Positions 32,976 through 46,977 of a stretch of 64,000 nt of DNA are shown one piece after another. This DNA is from Brienomyrus brachyistius (taxonomy: Eukaryota; Chordata; Actinopteri; Osteoglossiformes; Mormyridae). Made by a program: the position numbers and the translations under genes. A model generated the notes under the pieces. The model was given only the letters and a program-made list of their open reading frames with translations. It was not told where the DNA came from and made no database searches. Positions within the stretch are counted from its first letter, which is position 1; every line of letters starts with the position of its first letter. The DNA lies in assembly GCF_023856365.1 (NCBI RefSeq), contig NC_064542.1:10037363-10101362 (forward strand), given 5' to 3'.

Positions 32976-35900
32976 ACTCTATATATGCTGTATCTATGCC
33001 ATGTGCTGCATGCTGCCTGGGATGGGACCCTCAGCAGAATAAGCGATTAGAACATGGATGGATGGAAAGCATTCAAACCAAAAGCATTCAATGCATAAAT
33101 CAGATAGGAAGAAGGTCCTCTTTCGTGTTGCTGTGTCTTCTCAGATGTGTGACGTTTAAAGGGGAGAATCTCAAGGGAGATCTCTCACTTGTTGGTTACA
33201 TCATTTCTTGAAGTCTCTGTTGGAAGAAAAAAAAGCATAAAACGAGATACAAAAAATAAAAAAAACCTGGGAGGCATAATTCTAATTTTGAGTTGACGTG
33301 TATAAGTTCAACAAGAGCAGGAAGAACAAAGATTGCTGTTCGAGACCTTATTGTGTTATCATGTCAAGTTGGCCTTGTAAAATAGTTGAAACTGAAGATA
33401 AGGCCTCCAGTACCATGCAGGAGCATCTTATGTTTAGCTGAACCTGCAGTGATATATTTACAGATTATTTATCATGAGAGAAGCATTAATCAAACCGGTA
33501 AGTCTAATAATTCTTCTGTTGCATTAATTTTGTTTTTTTAAGAAAATCGGAGTTTAAATAATTTCAAGCAATTCTTTCTCTTGGACATTGCGTGTCTGTG
33601 AGATCCATAATTAGACTGTATTGTGTCACAGAATAGGATTAAAATTAATTTAGGATTATTTGTTTTTAAAATTGACTATTCTTTTGATCATGTACCAGTT
33701 CAAAGACTTTCTCAAGCACAGTTTACATGATTGTCCATTCTAGTAACTGAACTACAGGTGTTTGTAAACTGCAAATGAAATGTTATTAGTTCGGCAAGGG
33801 AGCCTCCTGGGAGGGACAACATAAACAAACACACTCAAGACATTGTAGAGATGCCATTCAGACTGACTGCACATCTTAGGACGGCAGAATGGAAGCAGCC
33901 TCTTGGGAGGATACACAACCCAGGAAGGACACACAAATTACACTGACGCAGAGCAGACGCAAGATTCAAAACCCCAACCCTGGATGTGTGAGGCAATAGT
34001 ACTACCCACCGTCCTTCTTCCCTCTGATAATCTTAATGTTTACAGCCGCGTGTCTCCTCTGCATGTGAGGGTGAGTACAAACTGTGACAAACACAAGCTG
34101 ACCTCATATGTGGATGATGTCACTCACAGCCCCTACTGGAAACGTCCGTTTCTATTTTTTTTACAGTAACCGTTCGATCTGCAAACTTCACTGAAACGGT
34201 GAAAACCCCAATCTTCTGATTTTCCATGCCCATATGGCTTAGGCGGCCCATTACAAATCGGGGTGAGACAAATTGCTTTTTACCTGGCTTTGCTTGTCCG
34301 ATCACTGCTTCACTGCTTCACTGCAAAAATATGAACACTCCCAAAATCTACACACCTCGGCCTGAGAGGCCCAGTGGGACGCGAATATAATCACATGAGA
34401 CATTAACATTCTGTGTACTCTTTCTCCCATCTGGCATAACTCTGTTTTCCAAATCAATAGCAGGCGTTTCACACTTGAATCCTGGATCCAAGAAAATAAC
34501 ACGTACAAAGGACATTTGTGATAATAACATTTTTTGACAGTCTCCGAAGTGTAAGCCACATTCTACTTACAAAACAGTCAACACCAGCACCAGCATCTCT
34601 GACTAGGGAATTCTGTCACTGCTTTTGTTAACATCTCCATCCCACTTTTTCAGCTTTCTGCGGACAGCTGCTTCAGATTTCAGCACAGACACATTTGGTA
34701 TCCAAAAACGTAACAAACTGACATTCAGGAGTCAGACGTTTCACAGCTGTCTATGTACGGCTTGGCAGATCCCAGCCTTCTGGCTCTGCATCCACAAGAG
34801 AGGATTGCCAAAGCCCAGTGCCGAGTCACAATTAAATGAAGGGAGGTCATTAATTAACATGTTTTATTTGTCATGTGAATCATGCAAAACAGCTCAGTTA
34901 AAGCAGAATGTTTGTTGATTTGAAGCTTTGTTGGAAAGTCAGCCGAAGGACGTTTGTCACATCGGACAGATCAAAAAAAGCAAGCAGATGTAGGTGAGGG
35001 TGGGAGATGGCTAGACTGGGATTTAAATTTGGGCCTGAACTTTGTGGTTCCCTGTGGCCACATGGAAAATTCCAGGTTCCCACATGACAACTTTTACCAA
35101 CCAATGCGTTTTGCCACCCTGAGGGGGTCAATTTTGCCAGCCCACATACCCTTTGTCCAGCAGGAAAATATGCCAGAGGACCAGTGCAGTCCTGGAGGAC
35201 GGTGAGATGCTATAATTGAGGTTTGTGTGATTTTAAAATAAGAATTCTATTATTGTCGATAATTATTTGTAATACTGCGAAAGGTCATAGGGATACAAAT
35301 CTAAAAGAAAGAATTCTCATCGTAAGCTTTCATAACCTTTCCACAGGATATCCTTGCCTAAAGAGACATGATTTATTGATCTCAAGTTAACTGAGGGCTC
35401 CACTGACTGGAATATCTTTTTTTTTCATCTAGGGGTCTTGATTAATTGACTTCAAAAAGGATTTTTGCATAACACTGTAGTTGCGTAACAATGTTGTTTC
35501 ACACAGTTGCATAAAACTGTATCAGTGTTGTTCTGGTTTTTATTATGTAAAATATATAACACAAATTTACTTAAGGGTATTATTTTGGGATTGGAATGGA
35601 GGAATATTTTGGGTGATGGTGTGTCCGTGTTTTGAATTTCATATTCAGCTGAGCTACAGAGGGTCTAGGGTGGCGTATGAAATTCTTGGATAAAATTATG
35701 ATTCATTATGACCTCTCCGACACACAGTGTATAAACACAACGCACGGTATAACTGTCAGAAGACAGGGGTAAAGTCTTTACATTTTTAGTATAGTTTCCC
35801 TAAGTGCATTACACATGAACAGCCACCTCGTTCTGCGGAACACACATGTGGCTGTTTCCGTACATGTAGTTTGTTTCGCTCTGACTAAATGTGAGTAAAT

Positions 35901-37689
35901 GCAATGGTTGTGTAAATGGGAATTCTCCAGAATGCCATACACACTTCTGAGTTGTTTGTGACACTGCTGTGCTCAGTGTTATTGTTCACTGGATAAAACT
36001 GAAGCAGTAATATCGATCACCAACTGATTTCCTGACATCTTTCCATCACTCAAGCACATTACAAAACAGGCTTTATTTCTGTCATGACATCAATATATTT
36101 TGTGTGATTAAAGGAAACTGAGACAGGCATCCTAAACATAGTTAGAGCTAGATGTTTATATTTGCCTTCTATTAACAATGAATAGTTAGTCTCGTCCTTG
36201 TGCCGTATGTTGGCTGGGATATGGTCCAGTCCACCCCCCCTCTCCCACCAACACAATAAGTGTTTAGAAGATGGTTGGACGGATGAATAGTTCGTTTTGA
36301 AATAATTCCCATTAAAAGCAAAGTTTTTTTTTCTTCAGTTTATAAACCATGCAGGAAGAACCAGCACAATAGTACAGTACTTTATCTTTTTCATACTTTA
36401 TATTTATCATACTAAAACCATTATGCGTAGTTTTTGCTAGATGAATAATGGTCTAAACTTACAATACAAACACATTGCAATAAGCAAGATTTAGGACTCA
36501 TATTAGGGCAAGAAGACATCTGAAAAGCTACATCTCAGTGATCCTCAGTGATACTCACACTTAATGAAGCTGACTTATTTAGTATTGCAGTATGTTGCAA
36601 ATAGACACGAGATCCGAGTGCAAAGTATGTAGGTGCCTAAGAGGCAAAAAGAAAAGAATGCTAAAATTAAAAATCGTGAAGCAGCATCGGAGCCAGGATA
36701 TCAACCAAGCACTAGTCAGGACACAGAATCAGGTCAGTGACTCAGGGCTAGTGAATAATACAATGACTCACACAGTGCCCGACACAGGAAAGGGACAGTG
36801 TTTAAATAGGTGGTTGATGAACTTCAACTGGATTTAGAGGGATTCAGTGTTCGAATGAGGCTGAGCAATGGAAAACAGGACCTGGTCTGAGTAGCACAAG
36901 CAACTCTGGGCCACTTCAGTCACCCTAGGATGTTGTCGCCTCGGGTGTGGAGCTAAACCATCCGAGTGTGACCAATGAAATCCTTCTACGAGACAAGAAT
37001 TGGGGATATCTCTGAGCGCCCAGGACTGGTCTTCTGGGCCAAACACCACACCAATCCGCCACGCACTGTAACTGACCTCCTCTTCACTGAGAATCCAGCA
37101 ATGCTTGATCTGAGCATACAGGCTCCCTCTCAATATCCAGGGCTGGGGGTCAGCGGGAGCCCTGCGGGGAGGCAGGGGGGGAAATAGTGGATAAGTGTCA
37201 GTAAGCAGATGTGAAAGGTGGGATTGATGCCGCGACAGCGGAGCAGCTGCAAGCTATGTGTAACCAGATTCATGCATTACAGAATTTTAAAGACTCCAGT
37301 TTGCATTTCCTTTAAGGAGAATGGAACTTGGTGTTCTTAGTTAATAGCCAGATGTATCAACTGTGGTGTAACAGGCGAGTTGGATGGCGTAGACAGCTAG
37401 CGTTTCTCTTCAGTACATGCTGTAGTTGTCTTCCACACCTCTGCAGTCCTCCTAAACAATTCATCCACCACTAGGACGGTAGCATCCCTCTTCCAAAGAT
37501 GATGGAGTGGCTGATAACCACATTTGAATGGCTTCAGTCTCAGAGAAACGCAAAACAGAGACTTTTGCCTAGTCAGCCCAGGCCAGGTGCCAAACCACTA
37601 TAGCTGACTAATGTTGTTCCCAGTTATCCTGGGGTGGCTGCAGCTGGACGAGGTGCGGTGTTGGGGAAGTGACTCACAAAATCCATCAC

Positions 37690-37810
37690 AGACCGAGGCT
37701 GAAAGTTCAGGTCCAGAATGTAGAAATCCGGACCAAGATTTTGTTTCAAACAAGCTGACTACTCTGTGACCGTGACTCTTTATACTCAACTGGCTGGTTG
37801 AAATAAAACC
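37690..37810 (-). repeat. Dispersed repeat, partner of 23320-23420
   Basis: On the minus strand it carries TATAAAGAGTCACGGTCACAG, then GTTTGAAACAAAATCTTGGTC-like and CTGGACCTGAACTTTC blocks, colinear with the copy in neurl1b intron 2. Confidence 0.5.
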
Positions 37811-38129
37811 TGGATGGGTCTGGATGAACCTTGTGATGTAGTTGCAGTGGTTCTCCTTGCTTTGGGAAAGCTGATGGCTCTAATTCGGCTATCAATGGGG
37901 GCTCCAGACAGTGCTGCTCGAAAATCATGGGGGCCCAACCACCATTTGCCGTTCTGAGTACTTCTGGGGGAACAAGACAAAGTGACATCAGCTTGACACA
38001 CCAGAGGTGGCGCCATAGGGGCCACATTGACTAGCACTGGTTCCAGGCTGGGTTGCAGAGCACGTGTGCTGAAGCGATCCGAACTTTCATCTGAGGGAAC
38101 TCACATTTACACAACTAATAAGTCCGAGG

Positions 38130-38495
38130 GATTTTCAACACTTTAATGGTAAAATCTTTACATGTTTAACAAAAATTTGCAAAGTCCAGGAAGCGTCTTA
38201 GATCTTTAATGTGCGACGTGGGCAAACCCCACACAGCCATCACCACAGAATCATCCAATCTAACCCCCTCAGGACTTAAGATATAACCAAGGAAAGATAC
38301 AGTTGCAACATTCGTATATTTTTTCTTTTACAAATGCTGGAGGACTTGTTTGATGTTCAGAGAGGTTAGTGGAGTAAATTAAGATGGGTGTAAACAATAA
38401 CAAACCCATCAATCATGTCACAGAAATATTTCAGTCATGAAGGATTGGAAGATGGAAGGGGCGTTGGCCAGTCCTTATGCCATTGTTGTGCACTT
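38130..38495 (-). pseudogene. Ty3/gypsy retrotransposon pol remnant
   Basis: Minus-strand reading shows, across frame changes and stops, reverse-transcriptase hallmarks in the expected order: a GLANAPS...FQSFM block, an FVIVY block where the catalytic YxDD segment is disrupted, and then an LGYILSPEG...FLDFAN connection-domain segment. The fragment is short, multiply frameshifted and has no LTR at either side, so it is a dead relic. The gypsy assignment rests on motif order; the precise clade is unknown. Confidence 0.6.
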
Positions 38496-39111
38496 GTGGT
38501 GCCCTCTAGTGGTGACAAATGCAGTTTTCCACTCATCATGCTCTCAGATCCGAATGAGACTGTAAACACTAAAGAGACCTGTGGTAATGCGGACGTGTTC
38601 AGGCACTGCTAGGATTAAGGGGATATTGAAATTTTGCAGTTATTTCACTTGCCATCCGTGGTTTTTTTATTGGAAAAAAATCGAGAAGGAGCAAGAGAAA
38701 TGGAGGCATGGGTGATTGCAGTATGGAGGGTCTCATTTGTATAAATTAATAAAATAATTCTACTTTGAGGCAAGGTGCCAGAAAGTAAATCGATCGCACA
38801 CCCTACATTTTTGAGGAAGGCTGGATCATGTTTCAGGTTTTTTTTTTTTTATCAAGTAAGAAGGGGGAAAAGACTATAAAATACCCATTAATCCTCAGCA
38901 CAGAGACAAAACTGCACAGAAGAAACATTGCTGACATTCTGTGAGCACATTTTTTTCTACCATTGTTAAAAAAACACGTGACTTCATGAAACTGGACAAA
39001 GACAATCGAGCCTTTATAATAAAATGTAGCTTATGACATCTGGAGCTGTATTTGGTAGGAAAAGCCACGTTGATTCATGGAGCGGGACTGCAGAAGGAGG
39101 CACACAATGGC

Positions 39112-39160
39112 ACCAGCCTCTCATACTCTCATACTCTCTCATACTCTCATACTCTCAGTC
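39112..39160. repeat. CTCATACT short tandem repeat
   Basis: Several near-tandem CTCATACT / CTCTCATACT units. Small simple-sequence array. Confidence 0.8.
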
Positions 39161-41246
39161 ACCTGCAGAGTAAGCTGATTCCTGCCCAACATCCTCAGCT
39201 GCAACATTCCCCACTGCTGTAGTAACTGTTCAAACAGAAAGTTACTTCAGCTGCATGCTTGTATCCGCTGGGTTTCTGAATCTAGTTATTAGAGTTCACA
39301 GGTTTACGAATGATGATTGAAGAAGAAGGGGGCAGTTTTAGCTTTATGTACATGTGGGGGGGGGGGGTTACATTGACCTTCACGTATCTGCAACTTACTG
39401 TATTAATCCACTTGGGCTTTACGTGCAGGCGGGGGCATAGCTGGAAATTCTGGACTCTCCAGCAAAATTTCCCAGTAGATTCTGTCAATTAGATTTTGGG
39501 GCCCAATAAAGTGCTGGCCCCCTTGAATCTGCCAAGGGCATCCATGCTAATCCGACGCCTCTCAGATTGGGTGCTAAGTTACTGTGAGCCCTCAAACCTG
39601 GAAGTCTACTTCCTCAAACTGTTTTGAAGAGGTTTTCAGATGGCTGAAACGCATTTCTTAGGATCCTTCGCCTCCAGCAATGTCTCCGTCGATTTACCGA
39701 ATCAGTTATATTTCTGTGTCAAGCACGTCAGCCTTGGAAGAAGGCAAGCAGCCCAGCTCCTCGTCACATGTGGCAGCCACTCGGCAACTTCAACTTCATC
39801 AGCAACTGCTACCTTATGGCTCTGTTCAACTTGCACCACCTAGTGGCCATGATTGTAACCTACATCACCCTGTTTCTCCAATGTCATCATCTACTGCAGG
39901 GGTCCAATTTCAAATTACATCACCCACACAGCAGCATTGGTCAGTCCCCAGTTTTGTCAGTTGGGGTAGGGAGGGGGTCCATTTTGGTACAGTATGCAAA
40001 CCTTGGATGGGGAGGGTCCATTGGTAGATTTCTCAAACTGGGGGCAGGTAGTCTCCTTCTGTAGATTTTGCCAACTGCTGGGTCCACTTTGGTAGGCAAT
40101 AGTACTAACGACTGCACCGCCATGCTGCTAGGATCGTAATCATACATGCCAAGTCTTACCCACGGAATCATTATGTTTTTTGCTGTATAGATGAAGAGGA
40201 TGTTTTTTGGATGGATTCTTCGATATCCCAAAATATATGACAATTATGATATGAACTAAACTTACTTTTGGGAGTATGTTCTTAAATCTGGACAAAATTA
40301 TCAGTAGGACATAGTGATCTGTATTTGTGGGGGGAGAGAGAGCCTGTTATTTGCTAAATGCCAATTAAGTCGCTGGCTGAAAAGACTAGATGACGTAAAC
40401 CGATATAGCATTAGAAAGTGCTACTATCTATAGTGATAGTGCATTAGATAAGAAAAAAAGTAATACAGAAAACTGAAAATGAGTAAACAAGCAAAATAAG
40501 CATGGAAGTAAACGACTAGTGTAAGCACAACAAACCATGAGCTTTTAAAACACACAATACAATAGTGCAGAGTTTTCACAAGTAATGCAGTGGTTTTACA
40601 TGCAGTGCAAGTTAAACACAAAAAAGATCAGTCGGCTATGCCTGGAAGCCTTTCTCTTTCTCACACACATGAGTGACTGGTGTTGAGATGGGAGAAAATC
40701 CCACGTGATGAATACTGGGAAAATGTGGGAGAGACAGTATGTGTGGCAGGATAATAAGCATCACATCCTTTTAATTTTAATAACTGTTTATTGACTTAAG
40801 CTATAAAGGATCAAACACTTTTTGTCAACGTGACAACCAAGCCCATTATGGGGTTGATTGGCACACATTAAGGGGGTGGTTGTCAAAATATTATTCAGTG
40901 TTTTTGGTTCTTTTAAATACATCCATATCACTTGTTTCTAAGCTAGACACACCAGAGTAACTTTCAAAATGTAGAAAGACAACAATTAAACACATCATTG
41001 CTATTATGCCATATTTATTAATAAACGCTTAAAACAGGCTAATTAGTGAATCAACCGTTGATGAATTTGCACATGACCATCCCCAAAATTAATGTCTCCG
41101 CCTGCCCCAACCTGTCTTGTCTGATGTTTTTTCTTGCTGTCCTGCAAGTTTGTAGCTGTAACGTTACTAAAAAACACTCTAGAGTCCTTGCTACTTCCTG
41201 AAGTATTCTAACTTAAGTAATTAAAAAAAACACATACTACTAAATT

Positions 41247-41508
41247 GGGCTGGCATGGTAGTTCAGTGGTTAGCACTGTTGCCAGGGTTTGAGTCTCATG
41301 CAGGAGTTTGCATGTTCTCCCCATGTCATCGTGGGGAACCCCCCCCCCCCCATAGTCGAAAAATATGCTGAGGCTAATTGGTGTTACCAAATTGCCCTGT
41401 GTGATGAGTTGGTGGCCCATCCTGGGTGGTTCCCTGCCTTGTACCCAGGCTCCAGCTCCTCTGTGACCCTAAAAAGAATAAGTGGTTTCAGTGGATGGAT
41501 GAATTACA
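41247..41508 (+). mobile_element. SINE, plus orientation
   Basis: The head GGCATGGTAGTTCAGTGGTT and AGCACTGTTGCC is followed by the body TTTGCATGTTCTCCCCATGT, a 14-C run, TGCTGAGGCTAATTGG, and an AATAAGTGG...GGATGGATGA tail. It is a near full-length but internally shortened copy of the family also present at 54885-55204 and 63733-64000. Confidence 0.75.
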
Positions 41509-42270
41509 CAATTATCCAAATTTTTAAATTTTAAAGTAGGAAAAAAATAATAAAGAATAACCATCCTTACCACAAAGGTATGTAATGCAAAAAAACAAAG
41601 ACGGGTAGCTTTAGACAAACAAGACTATTTACAATTACAATATTTTCTCAGTACCCTATACTGGTCTATAAAGACTGCTATAATCAATCCATGTGACAGC
41701 CATCACCGGTATGTTACACAAAAGGCAACATGTAGGATATTTATGATGTGGCTCCAGAGATGAAACCGTATGAAAATTTATCATCACAATTATAGTGACC
41801 ATAATTATCACAGTTATCAGTATTATCACGGTATCGTTAAAATGTGCCAAAAATGTACTGATACACAAACTGAAATCATTTCACCAAGTTTTATATTGAA
41901 ATAGCAATACTAAGCATCTGGAATTTTACCATGGTTCTCCCTGAAAATAATTTTCATTCCTAAGTTTCATTCCTATGTGGCTCTCAGTTCAGCCGACACA
42001 GTTAAGAAAACTATGGGTATTGTTCTTTTTAAGCTGCAATACATAAACCCTTTTTTTACATCTAAAAATACTATTTTGTGAGATTGCACAGCAAAGGGTA
42101 GTTTGACAGTAGGAAAAAAGGTCATGGTGAAATGAAACTCATCCGCAGCCAGAAGACATGAATTCGTTTCCAGCAGTGAAGGGTCCTGAAGACTCTCTTG
42201 TGGTCCCTTAAGACATTCTACATTTCTAACAGCATTTTCAAAATTTGCGTAAAAATTATGTACTTCAGAT

Positions 42271-42580
42271 GAGTGGTTCTTAAACTGTAGTACACAGAGG
42301 TATTAGTGCATGTAAACATCGGTCGTAATCAGGAGCGCTACAGAGCAGAGGAAAGTTAGGAAGATTCCAAGGGCCCCCAAGTGACAACGGCCCTAAAAGA
42401 TTTAGAACAGAATTCGATTGGTCTGGGTTGGGGGCCCAAAACAACAACTTTAGCGGCTCCCCTGGTCATAATACTATGTGGTTTCCGCTTACCGTCATCC
42501 TCTACGTCTCCAATTTTTTCGCCACTGGTGGTAGTGTGTGATGGAGGTGGTATGGAGTGAGCAAAGTTTGGAAACCACTG
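42271..42580. mobile_element. hAT-like MITE
   Basis: The left end GAGTGGTTCTTAAACTGTAG and right end CAAAGTTTGGAAACCACTG are imperfect inverted repeats of the CAGTGGTTCYYAAACT type found at many hAT element ends. No transposase lies inside. Flanking duplications are not clear, so the ends are approximate. Confidence 0.55.
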
Positions 42581-43299
42581 CTCTGGACAGTTTTGGACGG
42601 TACATCAATGTTTTAAGATAACTAAATCTGGCGCTTTTAGAAATCTTTTTAATTAAATAAATCATTTTCTACAGAGACTGAAGAACGATAACCTGCACCA
42701 ACAGCAACACCCACAGTCGACGGCTCTTAACCAGCTATTCAGGTTCATCCATAAAGTTTTTTCACCATTTCTTTCAACTCAAAAAATGAAGTGGCCTGCT
42801 TGGTGACACGTGTGGGGAGGTAGGCTGTTGGATGACTCAATATTATCGTCTATCACAGACATCTTCATTTAAGTTATCGCATATTATTTTAGACATGGCC
42901 CAGCCTTGCCATCAAAGATTTTCAAACATTAATCAGCAAATACTGGATTGAATGAAAGAGGAGTTCTGCTATCATTTACAATCACATAGATATTGCTTAA
43001 AAATTACCTGAGAAATTACCAGCAAAATTAGCTCCATTCGGCCCAGCATCACCACTGCAGGCTTCTAGCTATCAGTACCTTCTCACCATACAAACGTGAT
43101 CGGCTACTATAGTCTTTTCACAATTTCACATTAAACTGGTCCAGTTTATACTGCCTAATTTCTAAAAATGTGCTCCATTTGTCACCAAAATCACAACATT
43201 ACACAATACTGTAATTACCCTTGGTTTACCATTATATTTTCAGATACAGCTGAACCTGCAACCATTAAGATACATGTCTTTGGTCTTAAGCATTTAAAA

Positions 43300-43830
43300 A
43301 TATTACATACAGTTTTGGAAAAAAAAATTAAGAGACCACTCCTTATTAAAAAAAAAAAAAAAAGACTGCATTTTTAAATGCTGGATTAATCCTGGTTCTT
43401 CTGGCAGAAGGCTACACTGAGCAGCAGGGCGCTTTCAGGTTCAAAATTTCCAAGACAGCAGTAGACAAGACCAAGGTGAAACAAGACACTGGGAACGAGC
43501 AAAAATCAGCCAGGCAGAGGGCGGAAGCGGCTTTCTAATGTCAGAGACGACCACTAACTTATCTGACAGTTTCTCATGAATCGGAGGATGGCATCAAATG
43601 ACCTTCAAAAGGAATGGGAAACATTAAGTGCGGGTGTGAAGTGCACTGCTAGGACAATTCATATCAGGCTCCTAGAAGCAGAACTGAAGTCCCATAAAGC
43701 AAGGAAGCAGCCCTTCATTAACGAGAAACAGAGAAGAACCCGGCTACAATTTACACCCATAAATCGAGTAATGAGTGAAACAAAAACTTGTCTCGTCGTC
43801 TTTTTATCACGGCTGTATTTATAAAAGCTC
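43300..43830 (+). mobile_element. Truncated Tc1-like element
   Basis: It starts with a terminal-repeat-like ACAGTTTTGGAAAAAAAAA and AATTAAGAGACCACTC, contains an A-rich run at about 43350-43365 and then the N-terminal DNA-binding part of a Tc1-type transposase. The catalytic DDE half and the right terminus are missing. Confidence 0.7.
43576..43824 (+). pseudogene. Tc1-like transposase N-terminal fragment
   Basis: An 82-codon open frame encodes LQKEW, VKCTARTIHIRLLEAELKS and KPFINEKQ-like segments, the helix-turn-helix region typical of Tc1-like transposases. The reading then runs out of the family, so no catalytic core remains and the fragment is not functional. Confidence 0.65.
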
Positions 43831-44103
43831 CGAATGCAGCACCAGCCAAGCAAAAATGTGCATGTTTTTCAGAAATTAGGCTACACTGGAGATAAAATGG
43901 ACAACAAAAAACAGGAACAAACGCTGGGGTCGTGACACGAAGACAGCACAGATGGGCCGTGTGCTGCCGAAACAGGAAGTCGCACCCGCCGTGTTCCGCT
44001 CATAGAGGCCTACACATTCATAGGCATCAGTGCGGCCATGTCTATAAATATCGTGTCCAACTGATTACAGATGCAAAACTGAAAGTCAAATTAATCATAA
44101 ACA

Positions 44104-45189
44104 TTTATTTAACGTTTCATTGATGAAAACATAAAAAAGTATAAATATTTATAATACAGCATTGTACACCTTTTCACAGCAAAAGTTTAGGGATAAGTTA
44201 TTGTATTCAAACTTTTGCACAACTGTTTACGTAGAAAACCAGAACTTCACATCAAGAACCTATCTAACATTTCTACATAAAGCAGTGGTTTGTACATTTT
44301 CTTTGACCTGTTTGAAAAGACGTGAAAATTGATGAATTATCTATAATCCTTACTAGCTTTTTGGAAAATAAATGCTCATTGCGAAAGGGGTCACCTGGTG
44401 ACACTATTTGCATATAAAAGCCGCATCCGCAAAAGGCTCAAAGAGGAACAGTTAAGAAGTCTAGGATTTTGTATCTCTTCAAGACATTTTGCTGCACATT
44501 CCACAATGTTCCTAGTCTTACACCACACTTTCTCAACTGTTTCGGATCATGTTACAGGCACCAAATTCACACGAGCATATATCAGCAAAAAGACAAAGCT
44601 GATAAGGTAAAACAACATTTTTTGTCTTTTTGTCTGCTTTCGATTTAATAGAGGTCAAGAAGAATATACAAATCACTGCTTTCTGCTTTTGTTTGCATTT
44701 TAAATACTCTCCCAACTGTACTGCTTTGTACAGGGTTCTGGGCTGGATTTCATTTCATGTGGACAATCAGGCTTCACAACTGCTGCGTCAGCCGTTAAGT
44801 CACCAATTAAAAGGCATCTAAAATACGCAGACCTGTGGCCCATGCGCATGCGAATTGCCCCGCCCCGCTACACCAGTGACTGGGGAAACTGGTGCGATGA
44901 ACCTATCCAAACTATTCTGGTATTGTCTACTGCGTTGCGTACCCTCAGACAAAGTAGTTTGGCAACTGACGTGCTCTAGATTTCCTCAATTTGTGTCTAG
45001 TTTTTGGTACTCTACATTATAAAACGAACACACCTGAAAGACACAGCTGGCTTATTATTAAATTCCAATCCAAACCACCGTTGTACAATCCATTGTCTCT
45101 TTACTCCCATGTCATCCATTCACTTCCTGGTTACATCAGTACCTGTGATAATCAAACTTCTGACCCCACCCTTATGATGCCCTAAGACT
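44104..45189 (-). other. zbtb3: Probable zbtb3 3' UTR
   Basis: Downstream of the zbtb3 stop on the minus strand, the complement of AATAAA (TTTATT) occurs at 44104-44109 and would give a 3' UTR of about 1.1 kb. No other exon is recognised in the interval. The end point is a guess from this single signal. Confidence 0.35.
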
Positions 45190-46965
45190 TTAGGACTGGG
45201 GAGGTGGTTGCGGTGGAGGCTGGGTGGATGGAGGTTCTGGGTCCACGCGGCTGCGCTTGGCGGGTAGTCCATGGTCATGCGCCTTGCGGATGTGGCGGTA
45301 GAGGTCACCAGACTGCGTGTAACTACGGTAGCAATAGCGGCACTCGTAGGGCCGTTCGCGGGTGTGCACGATGGCGTGTCGCCGGAGGGTGTAGGCGCAG
45401 GAGAACGTCTTGCCACAGGTAGTGCAGGTGGGGACGTCCTCCACGTAGGGGCCCAGAGGGTCCTGGAAGTCCTGAAAGTACATCGCTGGCTGGTCGGCTT
45501 GCTGGGAGTGCTGGTGGTGTGAAGTGGATGGGAATAGGGTGGCCGAGAATGAGGCGGAGTCTGAGGTATTGGGGCCCTGGGGCGAGAGGGGGAAGGTCAG
45601 TGTCTCATGGTGGTGAGGCAGGTGTAGGAGTGAGGGGTGGGGCAGGAACACTTGCTCATTCTCTTCAAATTCAGCACCTTCAACCCCATCTGTCCCTCGC
45701 CGCCCTTCCCTGTCCAGCATCCCCTCCATGTCATCAAGTTCTTCATCAGAAATGACGATAGCCTCCACCTTCACTTTCACCTTCAACCCATCATCTTCCA
45801 GCTCTTCTTCCTCACCCCCTCTTGCTGTGGTCGTTTCTCTCATCACAATCTGCAAGTCACCCACAGTCACTTCCTGACTTGTACATGCTCGTTCTTGCCC
45901 CGGTGTCATTTCCTCGGTCAGAGTTTGGGCCTGAACTTGTAGCTGGTGCTCTGGGGGGCTCTGCGATGAGAGATGAGCCGTTACCGGCTTCGGCAACGAC
46001 GTCTGAGCACCACTTCCCTCCGTGGTACCATCGCTGGAGATCGCCGGACCCCCGCGCTCGGGGCTCTCGTTGCTGGTTTGAGTCGGTGTGACAGCTGTGG
46101 CCCAGGTGCTTTGTGTCTCGGAGATGGTGCAGCGATGTGGAAGCGGTATAAGGGACGAGGATGAAGAAGAGGATGGGTGGTTGTTAGCGTACAACTCAGT
46201 GGAGCTACAGGGACTTGCTAGGGCGGTGTCCCCATTGCTGCGAGGCCGGACTGCAGCACACACCGAACCAATCCCTGCAGGGTGAGAGTCCATGCCAGGC
46301 TGGGTGGTATCTGCTAGGTCTGGACTGGCTGAGCCAGATTTGACAGGATCGTTGGGACTGGGAGACTCCTCACGCTCATCTATTTTGCTTTCTGGTCCAT
46401 GAGGGGCAAACTGGTTGAGGAGGGGGTACGGGGGCACAGATACTGCTGTTGCCTTAGTCAAAGAAGTCGTTCCCTCAGGTCCACCTCCCCCAGAATCCTC
46501 TCCAGAGCCACCCCGGGGGGTCACACTAATCCCCGTCACACCTCCCCCGACTATTATGCACTCCTCCTCGGCCTTGGTGCTGTCCGCCTCGGCCAGTCCC
46601 CGGCCCTGCAGCCTCTTCTTGCAGACGCGTACGATGTCGTTCATATGCAGGAAGCTTGCGGCAGCTAACACATCCTCCGGCGGTGGCTGGGCGGCCAGCT
46701 TTAAGGTACCCTCGTACATGAAGTCCAGAAGCAGCCCAAAGGCCAGCGGGGTAACAATCTCCCCATTGATGGTGACTGTCTCCCTCTTGCCTAACGGCTG
46801 CTCTGAATAGAACATGTGGAAGAAGGGTGAGCAGGAAGCGAGAACGGCGCGATGGGCCAGGAAGCGGGTGGCGCCCACCTGGACGGTGCAGTCACAGAGA
46901 AATCCTTGCAGGCGCTGGGCACGCAGGCTGGCCAGGAGCTGTTGACTATGCTGCGGGAACTCCAT
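45190..46965 (-). CDS. zbtb3: Zinc finger and BTB domain-containing protein 3
   Basis: One uninterrupted coding exon, 591 residues, from [11 protein letters not shown] to a TAA. An N-terminal BTB/POZ domain (about 10-130; [46 protein letters not shown]) should mediate dimerisation and co-repressor binding. A long Ser/Pro/acidic middle contains [17 protein letters not shown] and [12 protein letters not shown]. Two C2H2 fingers follow (C514, C517, H530, H534 and C542, C545, H558, H563) with TRERPYE between them, then a basic KRSR and Pro/Gln tail. The middle motifs, especially [12 protein letters not shown], point to ZBTB3 rather than other ZBTB paralogues. Role by family: nuclear DNA-binding transcriptional regulator. 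The ATG has a good context (GGCAATGG). An in-gene acceptor just upstream (TCTGCTAG at 46978) suggests a separate non-coding first exon near 48.14-48.2 kb. Confidence 0.94.
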   Translation of the reverse strand: MEFPQHSQQLLASLRAQRLQGFLCDCTVQVGATRFLAHRAVLASCSPFFHMFYSEQPLGKRETVTINGEIVTPLAFGLLLDFMYEGTLKLAAQPPPEDVLAAASFLHMNDIVRVCKKRLQGRGLAEADSTKAEEECIIVGGGVTGISVTPRGGSGEDSGGGGPEGTTSLTKATAVSVPPYPLLNQFAPHGPESKIDEREESPSPNDPVKSGSASPDLADTTQPGMDSHPAGIGSVCAAVRPRSNGDTALASPCSSTELYANNHPSSSSSSSLIPLPHRCTISETQSTWATAVTPTQTSNESPERGGPAISSDGTTEGSGAQTSLPKPVTAHLSSQSPPEHQLQVQAQTLTEEMTPGQERACTSQEVTVGDLQIVMRETTTARGGEEEELEDDGLKVKVKVEAIVISDEELDDMEGMLDREGRRGTDGVEGAEFEENEQVFLPHPSLLHLPHHHETLTFPLSPQGPNTSDSASFSATLFPSTSHHQHSQQADQPAMYFQDFQDPLGPYVEDVPTCTTCGKTFSCAYTLRRHAIVHTRERPYECRYCYRSYTQSGDLYRHIRKAHDHGLPAKRSRVDPEPPSTQPPPQPPPQS

Positions 46966-46977
46966 TGCCCCAGCAGC

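Larger units (their letters stand above)
27421..44090. other. 16.7-kb gene-poor interval
   Basis: No conserved exon is recognisable on either strand. The longest non-repetitive open frame (194 codons at 28389-28973, +) matches nothing I know and is AT-rich. The interval holds microsatellites, SINE pieces (32430-32545, about 33010-33064, 33930-34010, 41247-41508), a pair of related repeats at 31.0 and 32.9 kb, Ty3/gypsy pol remains, a hAT-type MITE and a Tc1 fragment. Regulatory elements of neurl1b could lie here but cannot be identified from sequence alone. Confidence 0.6.
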